NCBI RefSeq assembly: GCF_008831285.2
Contig: NC_045142.1
Span: 26,363,876-26,427,875 of the forward strand
Direction: 5' to 3'
DNA: 64,000 nt
Source of the DNA: Nymphaea colorata
Taxonomy: Eukaryota; Streptophyta; Magnoliopsida; Nymphaeales; Nymphaeaceae
Made by a program: the position numbers and the translations under genes. Of the stretch, positions 26,189 through 39,061 are shown in pieces (position 1 is the stretch's first letter; every line of letters starts with the position of its first letter). A model generated the notes under the pieces. That model did not search any database. It was given only the letters and a program-made list of their open reading frames with translations, and was not told the origin of the DNA.

Positions 26189-26589
26189 ATTGTCCCTGTC
26201 TTGGTCAAGCCTAGGTGTCCGGCCGGCCCAAAACCCAAGGCCGCACCTGGCCTAGTCTGGTTAAAATTAAAAAATATATTTGAGTATATTAAACTATAAT
26301 TAATAGTAATAAAATATGTATAATTGTATATATAAATCGATAAAAATAATGTGGTAAGTTTGTTGGTATAGTTTGAGTGGATGCTTTTGTAATTTAAGGA
26401 GCTTTACCTTGAGTTTGTTTGCGTTGGTAAAATGTCGTCCCTTAGTTTGCAATTATGGCAATGCTTTTCTTAACTATCAGTTGCCATGAATAACAAAAAG
26501 ACATACACGAAAATCAATTGTAAAAAATTTAAGATTTCTAGACCATTTAATAATATGTTAAAATAGCCTCAAAGGCAAACTCATTTGAA

Positions 26590-26840
26590 TGTAATTGATA
26601 TTCATCGTTACATGTTGACGACTCGATTAAGGGTTGACAAACTGGTTTGAATAGAATTGATATTCATCGTTACCTGTTGAGTTGGAACTTGACTTGATTA
26701 AGGCTCGAGTTCGACTCAATAGTCAACTCAACTTGATTTTTAGAACGAATTGACTAATGAACACAAGCTCGACTCGTTAAGCATATGGCTCGGCTCGAAC
26801 TCGTTCACAAGCCGAGCTTTAAACTCTTTGTTCATCCCTA
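26590..26840. mobile_element. Truncated reverse copy of the 11901-12528 hAT-type family
   Basis: Read on the - strand from 26840, it begins TAGGGATGAACAAAGAG and continues with AAAGCTCGGCTTGTGAACGA, closely matching the left end of the 11901 element. The other end has decayed into a short internal duplication (GATATTCATCGTTAC twice, near 26600 and 26660). No second inverted terminus was found. Confidence 0.7.
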
Positions 26841-27105
26841 CATACAACATGAGGAACCCAAATTTTTGACATTTTACTCATTTCCTCTAGAGTTTAGGGT
26901 TGTTTTGAGATTTGGGCAGGAACAATATGTTTTATTTGTTATTATATTTTAGTGTTCAAATTTTCTTTTTCCAGCTGACCTAAACAAAAAAAAAATTGAT
27001 TTAAATATAGAAAAAAACACAAGACCATAACTTTTTCTTTTTTTTTTTAATAATGGGATCGAGGTGGTCATGGAAGTCGAAAATTTACATGTTTATCCTA
27101 AACAC

Positions 27106-27114
27106 AAACCCTAA
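27106..27114 (+). promoter_or_regulatory. Telo-box motif upstream of the UTP5-like gene
   Basis: AAACCCTAA, the telo-box found in many plant promoters of ribosome-biogenesis and translation genes. It lies just upstream of a GC-richer segment (27140-27850) with a strong splice donor at 27396. That is consistent with the promoter of the UTP5-like gene being here. Confidence 0.45.
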
Positions 27115-27299
27115 AACGGGTCGGATTGGGTATGTGCCGAGGCATTAGAATTCGGGTGTCCTCTGATATCCGAACTCCACACGTCTCCTTCCCTCCTGAA
27201 ACATGCCCTTGAACATACGCTGGGGCTTGGCGCTCACAAAGAAGCCGCGGGCAAAGACCGCCGAGAGGCTTCTGCATTCAAAAGGGGCGCCGGCGCCGC

Positions 27300-27395
27300 T
27301 TCTTAGAGGTTTCTGATTTGGGCACTTTCTTTCCTTGTCCGTCGCATTCGGTGGAGCCGGCGCACTCGTCGCTTGCAGGGAAACCTCCATTCGAG
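27300..27395 (+). other. Possible 5' untranslated exon of the UTP5-like gene
   Basis: Sequence ending CCATTCGAG is followed by GTAAGT at 27396, a perfect donor. The coding exon begins right after an acceptor (AG at 30478-30479), three bases before its ATG, so at least one upstream non-coding exon is required. The nearby telo-box supports this location, but the start is unknown and other donors in 27.4-30.4 kb are possible. Confidence 0.35.
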
Positions 27396-28813
27396 GTAAG
27401 TAGCAATCTCTCTTGCCCACTCTCCTCCTCTCGGTTTTCTGTTTCGAGAATGGTGTTGCTGCTTCTGTCTCACTTTCTCTCTCAGAAAAATCATCGTCGC
27501 ACTTTGGTCTGCTTCTCTCTTTTTTTTTTCTCGTCTTTGGGTTTTCTCTTTTTCTATTTTCGGCGTCTGGCTGTACTAAAGTCTTATGCGCATCGATCCA
27601 CCTCTCTCTCTCCCACCGCCGGCCGAAGTCGAACAGCAGCTTGCCATCGGCTCCTTTGCTGTTGATTCCCACAGCCGGTAACCCAGCCTCAGGTTGGTCA
27701 TTCTATTAGAAAGCGTTCTCTCTCTCCCCACGCCCCTCCCTCCCTCCCTCCCAAGGTCCACTCCCACGCGCCGGACGACGATTCCCGTCCCTGTGCCACT
27801 CTTTGTCTTTTTCGATGCCAACCTGCTGGGGATTATCAAACGAATTAGCCCCTTCAAATTAACCCAGCAGGTATTGCTTTCTAGATCGATCCTTCTGATT
27901 TTAGTATATCCTGTCAATGCCACCCACTTTTATCAATGTGGCATCTTAATCAGGATGTAAGTATTTGGCTGTCTATGTTGTTCATGTTTCCCATGTTTTG
28001 AAACTGATTGAACATTTGTGCCATTTAGGTTACTCGTGCAGCTATGACATGAGTCGTCTAGAGTTCTCTACATTTTACTATATTTCAGTTTCTGTTATCA
28101 ATAATGTTCAGAAGCAGAAAATGATTTGTGCATATTGTTTTCTTTATGGAAAGTTATATCAGTTTTGAAGATTACTGAAGTTCTGCATGCATATTAGCTG
28201 TGCAGCACCAGTAAAATGGGTGCTGCGCTACTTCCCATGTGGTTCAGTTCATTTCATTCAATACTGATGGTTCCAGGCTTGATATAGCAATGGTCAAGAT
28301 ATGTATGATGCATCTCAATTGTTCTCCACATAACCAAAGCAAAACCAGAAAGGATTTTAAATTGGGAAGTTGCTAGGTTCATCTTTAAAGAAATATTATA
28401 ATAAAATGACAGCTGGGTATGGTGCAAAGGGTCTAATAAAAAAAACAGTAGAAAGACTGATCTATGGAAGACTAAAAGTAGAAAGATAAGCAATGGTAGC
28501 GAAGAAATTTATCTGCTAGTTGGACATTGTGAGTGACCAACCTCTTGCTTCTAGAAACGTAAAAGCCTAAAAGGAAAAGAGGGGCTAAAACTTCTAAAAT
28601 CTCCAGGCAGTTATCTTCATTCATGAGATAAAAAGAACTATATAAGCAGTATGTTGACGTATAGCCATCAAATTTTAATGTACGATGTGTTTCCTTTGAA
28701 ACAGATTTGAGATTGTAAACCGCTGAAAATATTAAGTTCCAATTTACATCCCAACCATCCAAGTTTCAAACACACAAGTAGGAAGATGGTGTTTGCAAAT
28801 GGAAGGTTGGGAG

Positions 28814-29525
28814 CAATGTTGTAAAAAGCATATCGTAAGCCGTATCGGTCTGGCTTTAAGATACGTTGTATTGTAAAATATCGTAACGTATCGTAACCGT
28901 ATCATTTTTTTAATAAATCAGGAAAAATAGGAAAAAAATTCAAAAAATTCATAAAAAATCAGTAAAAAACAAGAATAATATGTTCTTCATAAAAAACACA
29001 TAGATTTATAAGTAATAAGGTCCATAAGTCTATGAGATACCACATCAAAAACCAAGTTTTAGATGTTATGTATTACATCACAAGATGATAATGAAATTGT
29101 GAAAATGTTCAATGTCAATACATATAAAATGAAAGCACTCTCAACTCTCATTCATAATCTTCATCATATTCATTCTCATCCTCATCTCCATCTTCTTCTT
29201 CATTTTCATCTTCACAATTTAAAAAAACCTCTTTCCTCCTCAACGAGAATCAGCCACCCACGCACAAATCCATGGTTTAATCGATGATTTCATTTTGAAA
29301 ATCAATGATTTAACAATGGAAATCGATAATTTCCCTCCACAGCGGCACAATCTCTAGGTTAAAAATGAGGGGCCGGGTTTTTATAAAAAAAACTCGAAAA
29401 GGGGGGGTTCCAGCCCCCATTTTTTGAAATCAGCCCGTATCGTAAGATACGGGGTGTGTATCGTATCGTATTTTGTAAAAGATACGTATCGTATCATACG
29501 TATCGGCCCGTATCGTACAACACTG
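28814..29525. mobile_element. hAT-like element with near-perfect 8-bp TSD
   Basis: This 712-bp element begins CAATGTTGTA and ends TACAACACTG, inverted with one mismatch. It is flanked by GTTGGGAG (28806-28813) and GTTAGGAG (29526-29533), an 8-bp duplication with one difference. Inner ends are rich in ATCGTA/GTATCG words. The centre, read on the - strand, has runs of GAA/GAT codons (about 29150-29215) resembling the acidic tail of a hAT transposase, so it may be a deletion derivative. It lies in the presumed 5' intron of the UTP5-like gene. Confidence 0.8.
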
Positions 29526-30482
29526 GTTAGGAGACCCACATAAATTTATGATGTCTGCAAATAGTCGTACTCTTAAATTCTTAATTTGAGTTTTGATAGT
29601 TGATTTCTTATCTTTAGGTAGTTGACTTGTTCGACAACAAATTTTTATTTTTGATATTATTTTTATAGATATTATGTTTTTTATAAATTTGTTTGTGAAG
29701 CTTACGCTGCTTCGCCTCATCTCGCTCTGCGTCGCTTCATAGGCTGAGCACGTCACTTTGCCTGATCCTGTTTAATGTCGTTGCTTGTGTGTGATTTATC
29801 TTTTTAATTTTTTCTTCTAAATTGAGGGGAACAGTGGGGATTTTTTTGGTTAGTTTAATATGACCACTAATAAACTTTTGGCTGGTTGCTGCTAGCTAAA
29901 TGCATTAGTCCTGTGCATACTTATCGTCCTTCCTGGTTTAACAGAAAAAACTGCCTAGAATAAAAGTTCCAGGCCATCATACAAGAGAAAAAAAAATGCC
30001 TGGAACATTTATTCTGGCCATCAAACACATGGCCAAATTGGAAGGTGGAATTAAAATTCATTTCCATGTTTCCCTGGCATAATATATTTGGAATAAAGTT
30101 TCCAGAAACTTAATTCCAGGTATCCATATGCTACCCTAAGGTTTTCTGTGAATCTTGGGTTTTGCAACTATAGTTGATCATCAGAGTGAGAGGGAGGGAG
30201 TGAGAGAGGTCGACAAGGTATCGACGCCGGCAAGATTCCCCAGCACGGTGTGCTGTGCTCCATATTGTAAGAAATGTAGAAAAAAAAAAGTGAAGTTATC
30301 TGCTTGCTCTTTTTCTTGGTAAACCACAAGGCTGCATTTGCTCAGTTTTTAATTCTTCTTTTACCAAGGAGAATCGGAGATTCATTTCCTAGCTTATTTC
30401 CTCGAGGGGTTTGTCTATATTTGGTTTTGGTGTTTGAATGGTGTTACAACCTTTAGATTTTCATTTAACCCATGTGCAGGGA

Positions 30483-33400
30483 ATGGGTTCTCGCAATCTG
30501 AAGGATTTGCTTACTTCATTCAGTAGTTCAGCAGAGTTCCTTGCCATTTGCTCTGGAGATGGTCGGATTAAGGTGAGCTTTTCACTTGTGAGAAGTAAAT
30601 TTTGGATTTGTTTGGTGGAGTAAGTTTTGCATGCCTACTTGAGTTTTGGTTGGAAGCTCAAGGGTGGTGCTTACTTCAATATATGGAACATTTTGATATC
30701 TGGAAAGTTTTTGCTGTTCTTGTTCCGTTTGCTTGAATTTGGTTCAACAGCATTGTCCCTTTTTGGATATTTGTTGAACATTTTCCAAATCAATGAGTAA
30801 GATTGATTGCAATTGTATGGTCACGGAGAAATAATAGATAAGTGATTAACATGGCTTCGGCTGCTTCATTGGGTTACATGCAGGCCACATTCTCATGCAT
30901 TTTTTGCCACTTTGTTATCTTCCAGTTTGGCGATACTATTATTAACATGAAGGTAATCATGAGTTTCATATCTCACAGATTTGGGATGCACTGAAAGGCC
31001 AAATTCAGACTGAGTTTTCTGACATAACGTCAACAGCAAGCGATGAGTCCAACCTATATACTCAATCAGAGAAAGGTCATCTTTCTCTTGATTACAGGTG
31101 CATGAAGTGGGTTACTGTCTACAAAGAGGTATAGTTCTATATCTGTCAGGGAAGATTTTAAAAGAATGCATATATGCTTGTATTTCTTGTGGTAACCATG
31201 AATCCTTTGGACTTTTGGAGCTGCCCTTTTGATTTCCCTTGAGGAAGATTAACCAGGCATTTCATTTTGTTTGCTATGTGCAGAAGAAAAAGAAGAAGCA
31301 TCCAACTTCCTTGTTGGTTTTAGGGACTGGGAGTGGTGATGTTTTTGCCTTTGATGTCTCTGCTGGTCAGTTGAAGTGGAGGGTCAATGATTGCCATCCT
31401 GGGTTTGTTTCTCACACAAGTGTGTGTGCATGGCCATGGGGAAACTTTATTTGGGCAAGATGGGCATATAAAACTTAGAGAGAAAGATAGAAGTGATTTC
31501 CTTTTAAAATTATTTTCATCTTTAAGATTAGTATCAGTAATGGTCCCTAATGGTTATTTCTCTGTTCTCTTTCTGGACCCTGTCATATTCCCTGTCATAT
31601 ACCTTTTCTTCACACTAATCTTCTCATTTAGTACATGGAATGAATTTTAAGATCACAAGATTTCTTGTTGATTAGTGGTGCCTGCAAGTTGTTAGACTGA
31701 TATTCATAATTTAATTTATAGGGGGGTCAATGCTATCTCTTTTTCAAGTCATAACTCATGCTTATACACCGCCGGTGCTGATGGCATGGTCTGCCAGCTT
31801 GATTCTAGTACAGGAGGTCTTCTGGAGAGATTTAGATCTTCTAAAAGGGCTGTATCTTCTATAGCTGTTTCGTCGGGTATGGAGTTTTCATTTGCAAACC
31901 TGTACATTTTAATTGCTTTATATTATGCAAACATTGTTGCTGGTGCTCTTTTCTTATTCTTGGGCCTGTTTAAACCCTCTACTCCTTGGGTTTTAACATT
32001 TTCACTGTAAAGCGACACTCTGGTTATAGGATCTAATAAAATTGATTGATTCGACTCTCAATAATATAAATGCAAGTAATGGCTCTTTGGTCTCCAAGCT
32101 GCAGATAGCTGACTTATAGGATGCAGGGGGCAGTATGTGTAAATTTGCCATACTCTTACGTGGTTTTTACATTGATGAAGCTGCTTTGTATGGGGAGTTG
32201 CTGGTACAGCCAGTACATGGGGAGAGCTGGTATAGTTGTTGTATTTGAGAAATAACCACAAGCACATGGGTGAATAACAGGAGTCTACAAACTATAAAAT
32301 ATTTGTCGAAGCATTGCTTGCTATACATTGTGTCTTATGTACAAAACTTGGATGCACCCAATGTTTCGCTTGGAAGACTAAGTATTCCAGTAGCTATACC
32401 AGACCATCTGGATTACATTAATAGAGATAAGGAAGTCGTTAAATAATCTACTATCTGATGTCTAGTTAGGGGTTCTTTCTTACCCATAATATGGAAAAAA
32501 TTCACATGTGGATTGTGAGGCTCTTATAATTTTTGCCGTTTGTTTTGGAACATAATACCAGTCAAACACTGTACACTTATTTTGATGTTGATGGTCGAAA
32601 CTGTTATAAATACCAGACCTCAGAAAGAATTGAGCTTTTTGTGTATGTCCTTTTCTGTATATATATTATATATTTTTCATTCTTTGGTCACTTCATATTT
32701 TTATTCGTGTGTATGGTTAGATGGGAATGTGTTGGCCACAGCAGCTTCTCAGATAAAGGTTTTCAGCTGTTTGGATTATAGAAAGACGCAGAAATTCTCT
32801 GGCCATCCTGTGAGTGCTGTTTTTGCTATTGAATTGAAATTTTGTGGCTTCAGATGTGGGATTAAATTGTTAGTTGTTGCTACTGTTATTCATCTATATT
32901 TAAAATGTATTGTTTATTATCCCTGGCCATTTGCATGTGGCTTATGTAACATATGTGCTGCTAGCATGAATAGGTCTCTGTTCGATGCATGATCTTCAGC
33001 GAAGATAGCAAATACATTGTGTCTTCTGGTGTTGGTGAACGTTACGTGGCACTCTGGAAAAGTGAGGGACAAAAAGAGAAATCTGCATGTTGTGTTCTTT
33101 CAATGGACCATCCTTCTATCTGCTTGGACATGAAGGGTAATGATCTTGACGGTTTATCAGTTTTGGCAATATCTGAGGTTGGAGTTTGCTGGCTATGGTG
33201 TGGAAGGAATGTTAAAGAACTGCAGAGTACAATACCTACAAAGGTTTCAGTATCATCATCTGTCCCTGAAGCTTCGGTTTTGAAGGGCCAGAGTGGCAGT
33301 GCACCTGCTGTAATTGCTGCAAAATTAAATAACAGTGCAGATATAGAAACAATGTCAGTTTTTGCTGCCTATGGTTCGTTTGTCAGGCCCTCATTTGAGA

Positions 33401-36400
33401 AAATTTTGATGAAACGTGGTACAGATGTAAACTTGCATGCCACCATTGATGGAGTCTTTCTGCCTCTTGGTATCTCCAAGTCTGTTAAGAAAAAGATGAA
33501 ACACACTGAGGGTATGCTACCATCGGTTAGTCTACTTCTGTTGTTAGTTCTATTTATAATTTTTATGATGTAAAGCTGGGAATGTGGTATATTTGGTGTG
33601 AAATTTTGAATGAAGCATCGTATATTCATGGCAACATTCTTGAATTTTAGTTTCGAACTGCTTGTTGTTTTCTGCAAAATCTGTTATAATTATATTTTTA
33701 ATTGTTGCCTGTAACTTTAATTTTAGACTTCAATTTTCCTATGGAGTATTACTTTTTTGGGAAGCTCTCGTCCGGAAAACCTTGCTGAAAATATTTTTAG
33801 CCACCAGGATTTGAGTTTTGAAGCAACAACTCCATGCTGCATGTGTATGTGTGTGTGTGTGTGTGCACATGCGTAATATTTAGATACATTATTTCAAGTT
33901 TGCTGAATTCTTTTTTTCAAATACCTTGTGTTCCGTATGGAATTGCTAAATAAATGTTACATAATTGTCGGCAGTTACTGCTTTGGACCGTGCAAATGCT
34001 GAAGATGCCATTCTTCCAATTCCAAGGCTTCATGGTTTTACTGAGAAAAAAAGAGGGCGTGACAAAGAGAATTTGTCGCTTGATCTCAAGCAAGCAGCTG
34101 TTATTCCTGATCGTGATGTCAGAGATGAATTTGAATCTATGGATCTCAAAGGTACTCACTATTTTTTTTTCAGTGTCTAAGTGACATCTCTTTATAGATG
34201 ATATTTCTGAAATATATGAATTGTAACGACCCAACCTACTCCCGGGCTCGGGTCCCTAGCAGTTTCGGTTCCAGCCCGAAAAGGATATATGGCTTTATCT
34301 CTTCTGTGCTTTATAAGATTAACAAGTTCACTGATTCATGACAATCTTTTGAAGATCGTACATATACATCCAATTAACTGTAGTGGCATGATGTTATTGG
34401 AAAAGCAAACAGAAAAGAAGTCATTTTTGTTGAATTTTGATACATTAATCCTATTTTTAGATTATCATGATATCTTGATCTTGCCATGAAAACGAACACA
34501 AAATGATTATATCACCCCCTATTTGATTGGTTTGGCCGCATCATGGAGAATTTCTCATTCAAATTCTCTCTCTCCCCCCTTATCACTGTTCAAAATTTGT
34601 AGTCTTTGTAGTTTTTTTTTTCAAATAATCAAGCCATTCAAGTAGGTGAGATTCTGTTGACTGAATTTGAAGAAAGATGAAATGTGGAAAATCTTGCGAT
34701 AATTCAAAGCTGATATAGGTGCTGTTTTTAGCTTCTATCACTAAGGCTGCGTTTGATTGCAAGAAAGAATTTAACGTGGTAAATTTACTACGGTAATTTT
34801 TTCTGGAAAAAAATACAGGATGAAATTTAACCCTCTTTTGATTTGAGGCCCTGTTTGATTGCATGGAAGTTTTTTGCAAGGTAAAATTAACTGTGTTTGA
34901 TGCACATGGTAGTTTTTTCCAAGGTAAATTTAATTGTGGGTAAAAATTCGAAGAATCTTGCATAACAGGGAGCAGGGAAAGAAACATGAATCTGACATCA
35001 GAATAGAGGATGAGCATATGGCAATTGTAATTCATATGTCCAATATAAAAATGAATGAGCAAGACATGTGATGATGCTTTAACATATGACATGTGGACAC
35101 TAGCCCTCCCATGTTATGATGCTTTAACATAAGAAATCATAACATGTGAAGTTACAAATATGTTCATCCTTTTTACTATGACCAACTAATATTTCCTTTC
35201 CCTAGCTGTTTATGTGCTTGTTAAACACATGCCAACAAATTGTAGCCAAAACTACACCAGTTATTAGGAAATGAAAGATCAACACTGGAAAAACTGTTAA
35301 AACAGCATGCACCACAGTAGTATCATACCTGAAAGCAAGGAGTCATGTCAGAATTAGCATCATTGTTCCAGTTTCCAAACAGGAAGCAGGTTCATCAAAT
35401 AAAAGCTCCTAGCCTATGCATAGTGCAGTGCAGATTTCATGTGATACTTGAATTGTTTGAGTGATACTTGAATTGTTCGAGTAAAGTAAAAAAATATGCA
35501 ACAGAAGAGGAAAACTGTACATTTTGGATTGAATACAAGGCAATAATAATAACCATCGCTAAACTACTAACAAATTGGAAAAGGACATGCTCAACATTTA
35601 CTCGAGACTAAGCTCGAAGAGTATGGACAATGAAACCTCCCACTCAGTTCCTCAGTTCCTAACCGTAGTTCAAAGTAATATGATTCTCCTTTGAAGCTTA
35701 AGTATGTTCCACCAAAATTTTGCGAACAATGCACAGTCGAGCATCAGAATTTTACAAATCTTTCCAAACCTCAATCTCCTTTTCTCAAGCCATGAGCAAC
35801 CATTAGTTTTGGAACAGCTAACCTGTACTACAGTGCACTCATACCAGGTACTAGATGGGTTCGACTGGTGCTTTGAACCAAACATAGCCAGTTCCACATA
35901 TATGTGAAGTAGCCAACTATAATCTTCAAAGCATATTTTCAATCTAATTAGATATTTATCCTTTACCAAACACAAGATTTATCTGAGTAACTTAAGCATC
36001 AGAATGATCTAAAAGAGTCACAGCCCATAAAGAATCTGTCAAAAACATGCAGCACAAAAATCAGTTTCCACTATCAATCAGCATATTTTCACCAACAAGT
36101 TCTTTCCAATTTTATTTAACTCATTAATGTATAATACCAACATCAAGACAAAAGCAACCCATTTGTCCGTTTGATGTTCTAGCCCTAATATCATTGTAAA
36201 ATTCAACGGAAACAGAGGTAGCTGAAGTAAAAACAGATAGCTGTTGCCAGTGAATGAGAAATCGCCACGTACCTTAGTAAAGGAGCTGCGACGAGGGAAG
36301 AACAGAAATTTCCTGTTGAAGTTGGTGCTTGAGGTCCTGCGTCTGAAGGAAGATACAGCGAAAGAGGAGTGAAACGACAGAACAAGAGAGCAAGAGAGGA

Positions 36401-39024
36401 GAGGAATGAGAGACCGAGAGAGGAGAGGGGAAGAGGCGATAGAGGGGAAAGAGCAGAGAAAACGAGATAGGCTGGAGAGAGCGAGAGAGAAGAGGCTTTG
36501 AGAGCGGACATGAACGAGAGACCGAGAGAGGAGAGGGGAAGAGGCGATGAAGGGGAAATACGAGAGAAAACGGGATAGGATGGAGAGAGCGAGCAAGGAG
36601 AGGGGAAAAGAGCAGAGAGGAACGAGAGACCGAGAGAGGAGAGGGCAAGAGGCGACGCAGGGGAAAGACGAGAGAAAACAGGGGATGGAGAGAACGATAG
36701 AGAAGAGGCTCTGCGAGAGGAGAGGAACGAGAGACCGAGAGAGGAGAGGGGAAGAGGCGAAAGAGGAGAAATATCCGTGGTAAAAAGTCCAAGCTCTCAC
36801 CTCGGACTTTTTACCGGGTGAAAAATACCACGATCGTACGAGTTTTGCGGGGTGAATTCCTCCGCGTTTGATGCACTCAGCAGCAAAGGGGTGAAATTTA
36901 ATGCGGCCGTACGTTTTTCACCCGCTCCACGACTTTTCCCCCGGCAATCAAACGGGGCCTAAGATAGAATGCCGGGGATGTGAAAGTTAAGATTGTTGAC
37001 TTCCAAAGATGCAAATGTGGTAGGAAAGTGCCTGCTAAGACTGTTCCTTAGATTGGAAACGTGACAGTCTTTCTCATTTTTCATTTGTCAATGCTATATT
37101 TCCATGCATAGAAAACCCTTGTGCTGTTTGATGTTATGTTGGACTAATCTTTTTATGACCTTAGTGTACCAAAAAGTTTGAGTTGTGTGTAACTTGTTTG
37201 TACCTGGATCTATGCAGATAGGCATGGGCATCTGAAAGAGGAGGGTATACCGACAAATTACATGGAGGAAAAACTCGTATCTCTAGGCATTCTTAATAAA
37301 AGCAATGAGCATAACTATGACAGGAAAACGTATAAAAGAATTTCCAAGGGCCTTCCTTTCTATTCATCCGAACTAAATGAAGTTCAAGGCTATGACAACT
37401 TATTTATTCATGGTGCCGTGCCATTAAAGAAGGTTAGATGATTTTTAAAGCAGAGTCGAATGATTTCTCAAATGTTACAACATCTGGCATTTGTGCTAGA
37501 TGTATACTTTTATTTTGTTTTCTAAATGATTTTTTCACTTCTTATACCTGTCAACAACCTTTCTATATTTTTGTTTGATAGATAAGGGCAGCAATCACAT
37601 CAATGAGCTCTGCTGATGCATACAAATTTCTTAAATTCTTGACCACTATGTTGAGATCGAGGTTTGTAGTTTCTTCTTTTCCTTGAGTTCATTGTGCTGT
37701 GTTAAATGGATGTCTCATTTTTTCTGGTCTTTTGATTCTTATTATGTTCAAATTATCAAACAATAAGACCGTGAGGCAAAAAATTGAGCTAATGAGGTGG
37801 TAGGCACTGAATGCATTCGATAGATGTGATTGCATTTCTTATGTGGCCATTCTGGGAATCCTGAAGGGCCATTAACTTTTACCGAGGAGTCATGCTGGGA
37901 GGAGGAACTTCTAGAATCCAAGGCAGCTTTCTTTCTGCCTAATGTGCACTGGCAGCAAGGAAAGAGACATTGGGAAGACCATACTCTAGTGCATGGGCAT
38001 TCAGTGTAGTAGATCGTACCATACTAGACTACTTATGGGGTGGAGGCATTGTGAGCAGCTTATTTGTTCTGGTAGTTTTTTCTGTTTGGATTTCTTGTTG
38101 ATTTGTTTTCTGAGTGTTGTACTTATGGAGCCATATACCATCTATTAAAAAATACAATTTGATACACCACCCACATCTTAAAAGGTGGTGTATTTGCATG
38201 TGTATCTTATGTATCATTCTATATATACCCTTGTATGGTATGATATCCACATCTTACTACACAGGGTCAGAACATGAAATGATGGTCTGAGCCCCCTACT
38301 TCGAATTGGGTTTCAAACTTTCAAAAACATTTCCTCCCCTCATTTGTTAAGTGTTAACATTTTTTGGAACTGAAGGAGGGGTTGTTCTAGCCCAGTTCAA
38401 GGAGAAATAGTCGATTTGGGGGTAAAATTGTCCATTTGAAAGAGCTGTTGGCAAGGATATTCCATTTGAAAAAGATGATGCAAGTGACAAGGAGAACGAG
38501 ACTGAAGATGAAAATGATGAATGATCATGATGATATTTTCATTTGTGATGTGACATTGAACAATTTCATTTTTAACATATGACACTGTAAACTTATTTCT
38601 TGCATATTAGATTATGTCATGTTCATTACTTGATGAATGCTCATAATCTATATAGGCCTATATTTATGTATGACATGTTTCTATAGAGAGCATATTTCTC
38701 TTTTTTTTTTCTTTGATTTTTGCTATTTTTTTCTAACTTCTGTATTTTTCAATTAAAAAAATAAGTTTATGATGTGTTTATGGTACATTTCCATACGCTA
38801 CAATACAACATATCTATTAGCCTGATCGATGCGGGTTAATGAACACAAATTACAACATTGGATTTTTTTTCAATTGCCCAAGTCCTCATTTGACTATAGC
38901 ATTGTTGGTGTCAGATTGAAATTTTGTTTAATCATATTTGCATTTTTTAACTAGTGACAACAATTATTGCTTTCTTTTTGTACCATGATACTAATATATA
39001 TATATATATATTACATAGACGTAT

Positions 39025-39061
<37 letters not shown>

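Larger units (their letters stand above)
24486..27099. other. 3' flank of polygalacturonase gene and transposon-rich spacer
   Basis: Probable 3' UTR with CT-rich runs (about 24650-24700), then spacer. A GC-richer patch at 25130-25440 has short frames on both strands but no recognisable protein. Degenerate transposon pieces lie at 25788-26188 and 26590-26840. No gene is supported here. Confidence 0.55.

Noticed and set aside
27145-27672. 175-residue open frame on the - strand upstream of the UTP5-like gene
   Set aside because: No recognisable domain; its Arg/Glu-rich composition comes from CT-rich leader-like sequence on the + strand.
34226-34290. TGTAACGACCC... sequence resembling the start of an LTR
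   Set aside because: Only a short fragment; no second LTR, primer-binding site or polyprotein found nearby.
36078-36800. Long Ser/Leu/Pro-rich open frame on the - strand
   Set aside because: It is the translation of the 108-bp GA-rich minisatellite inside a transposon; all three frames are open because of the repeat composition.
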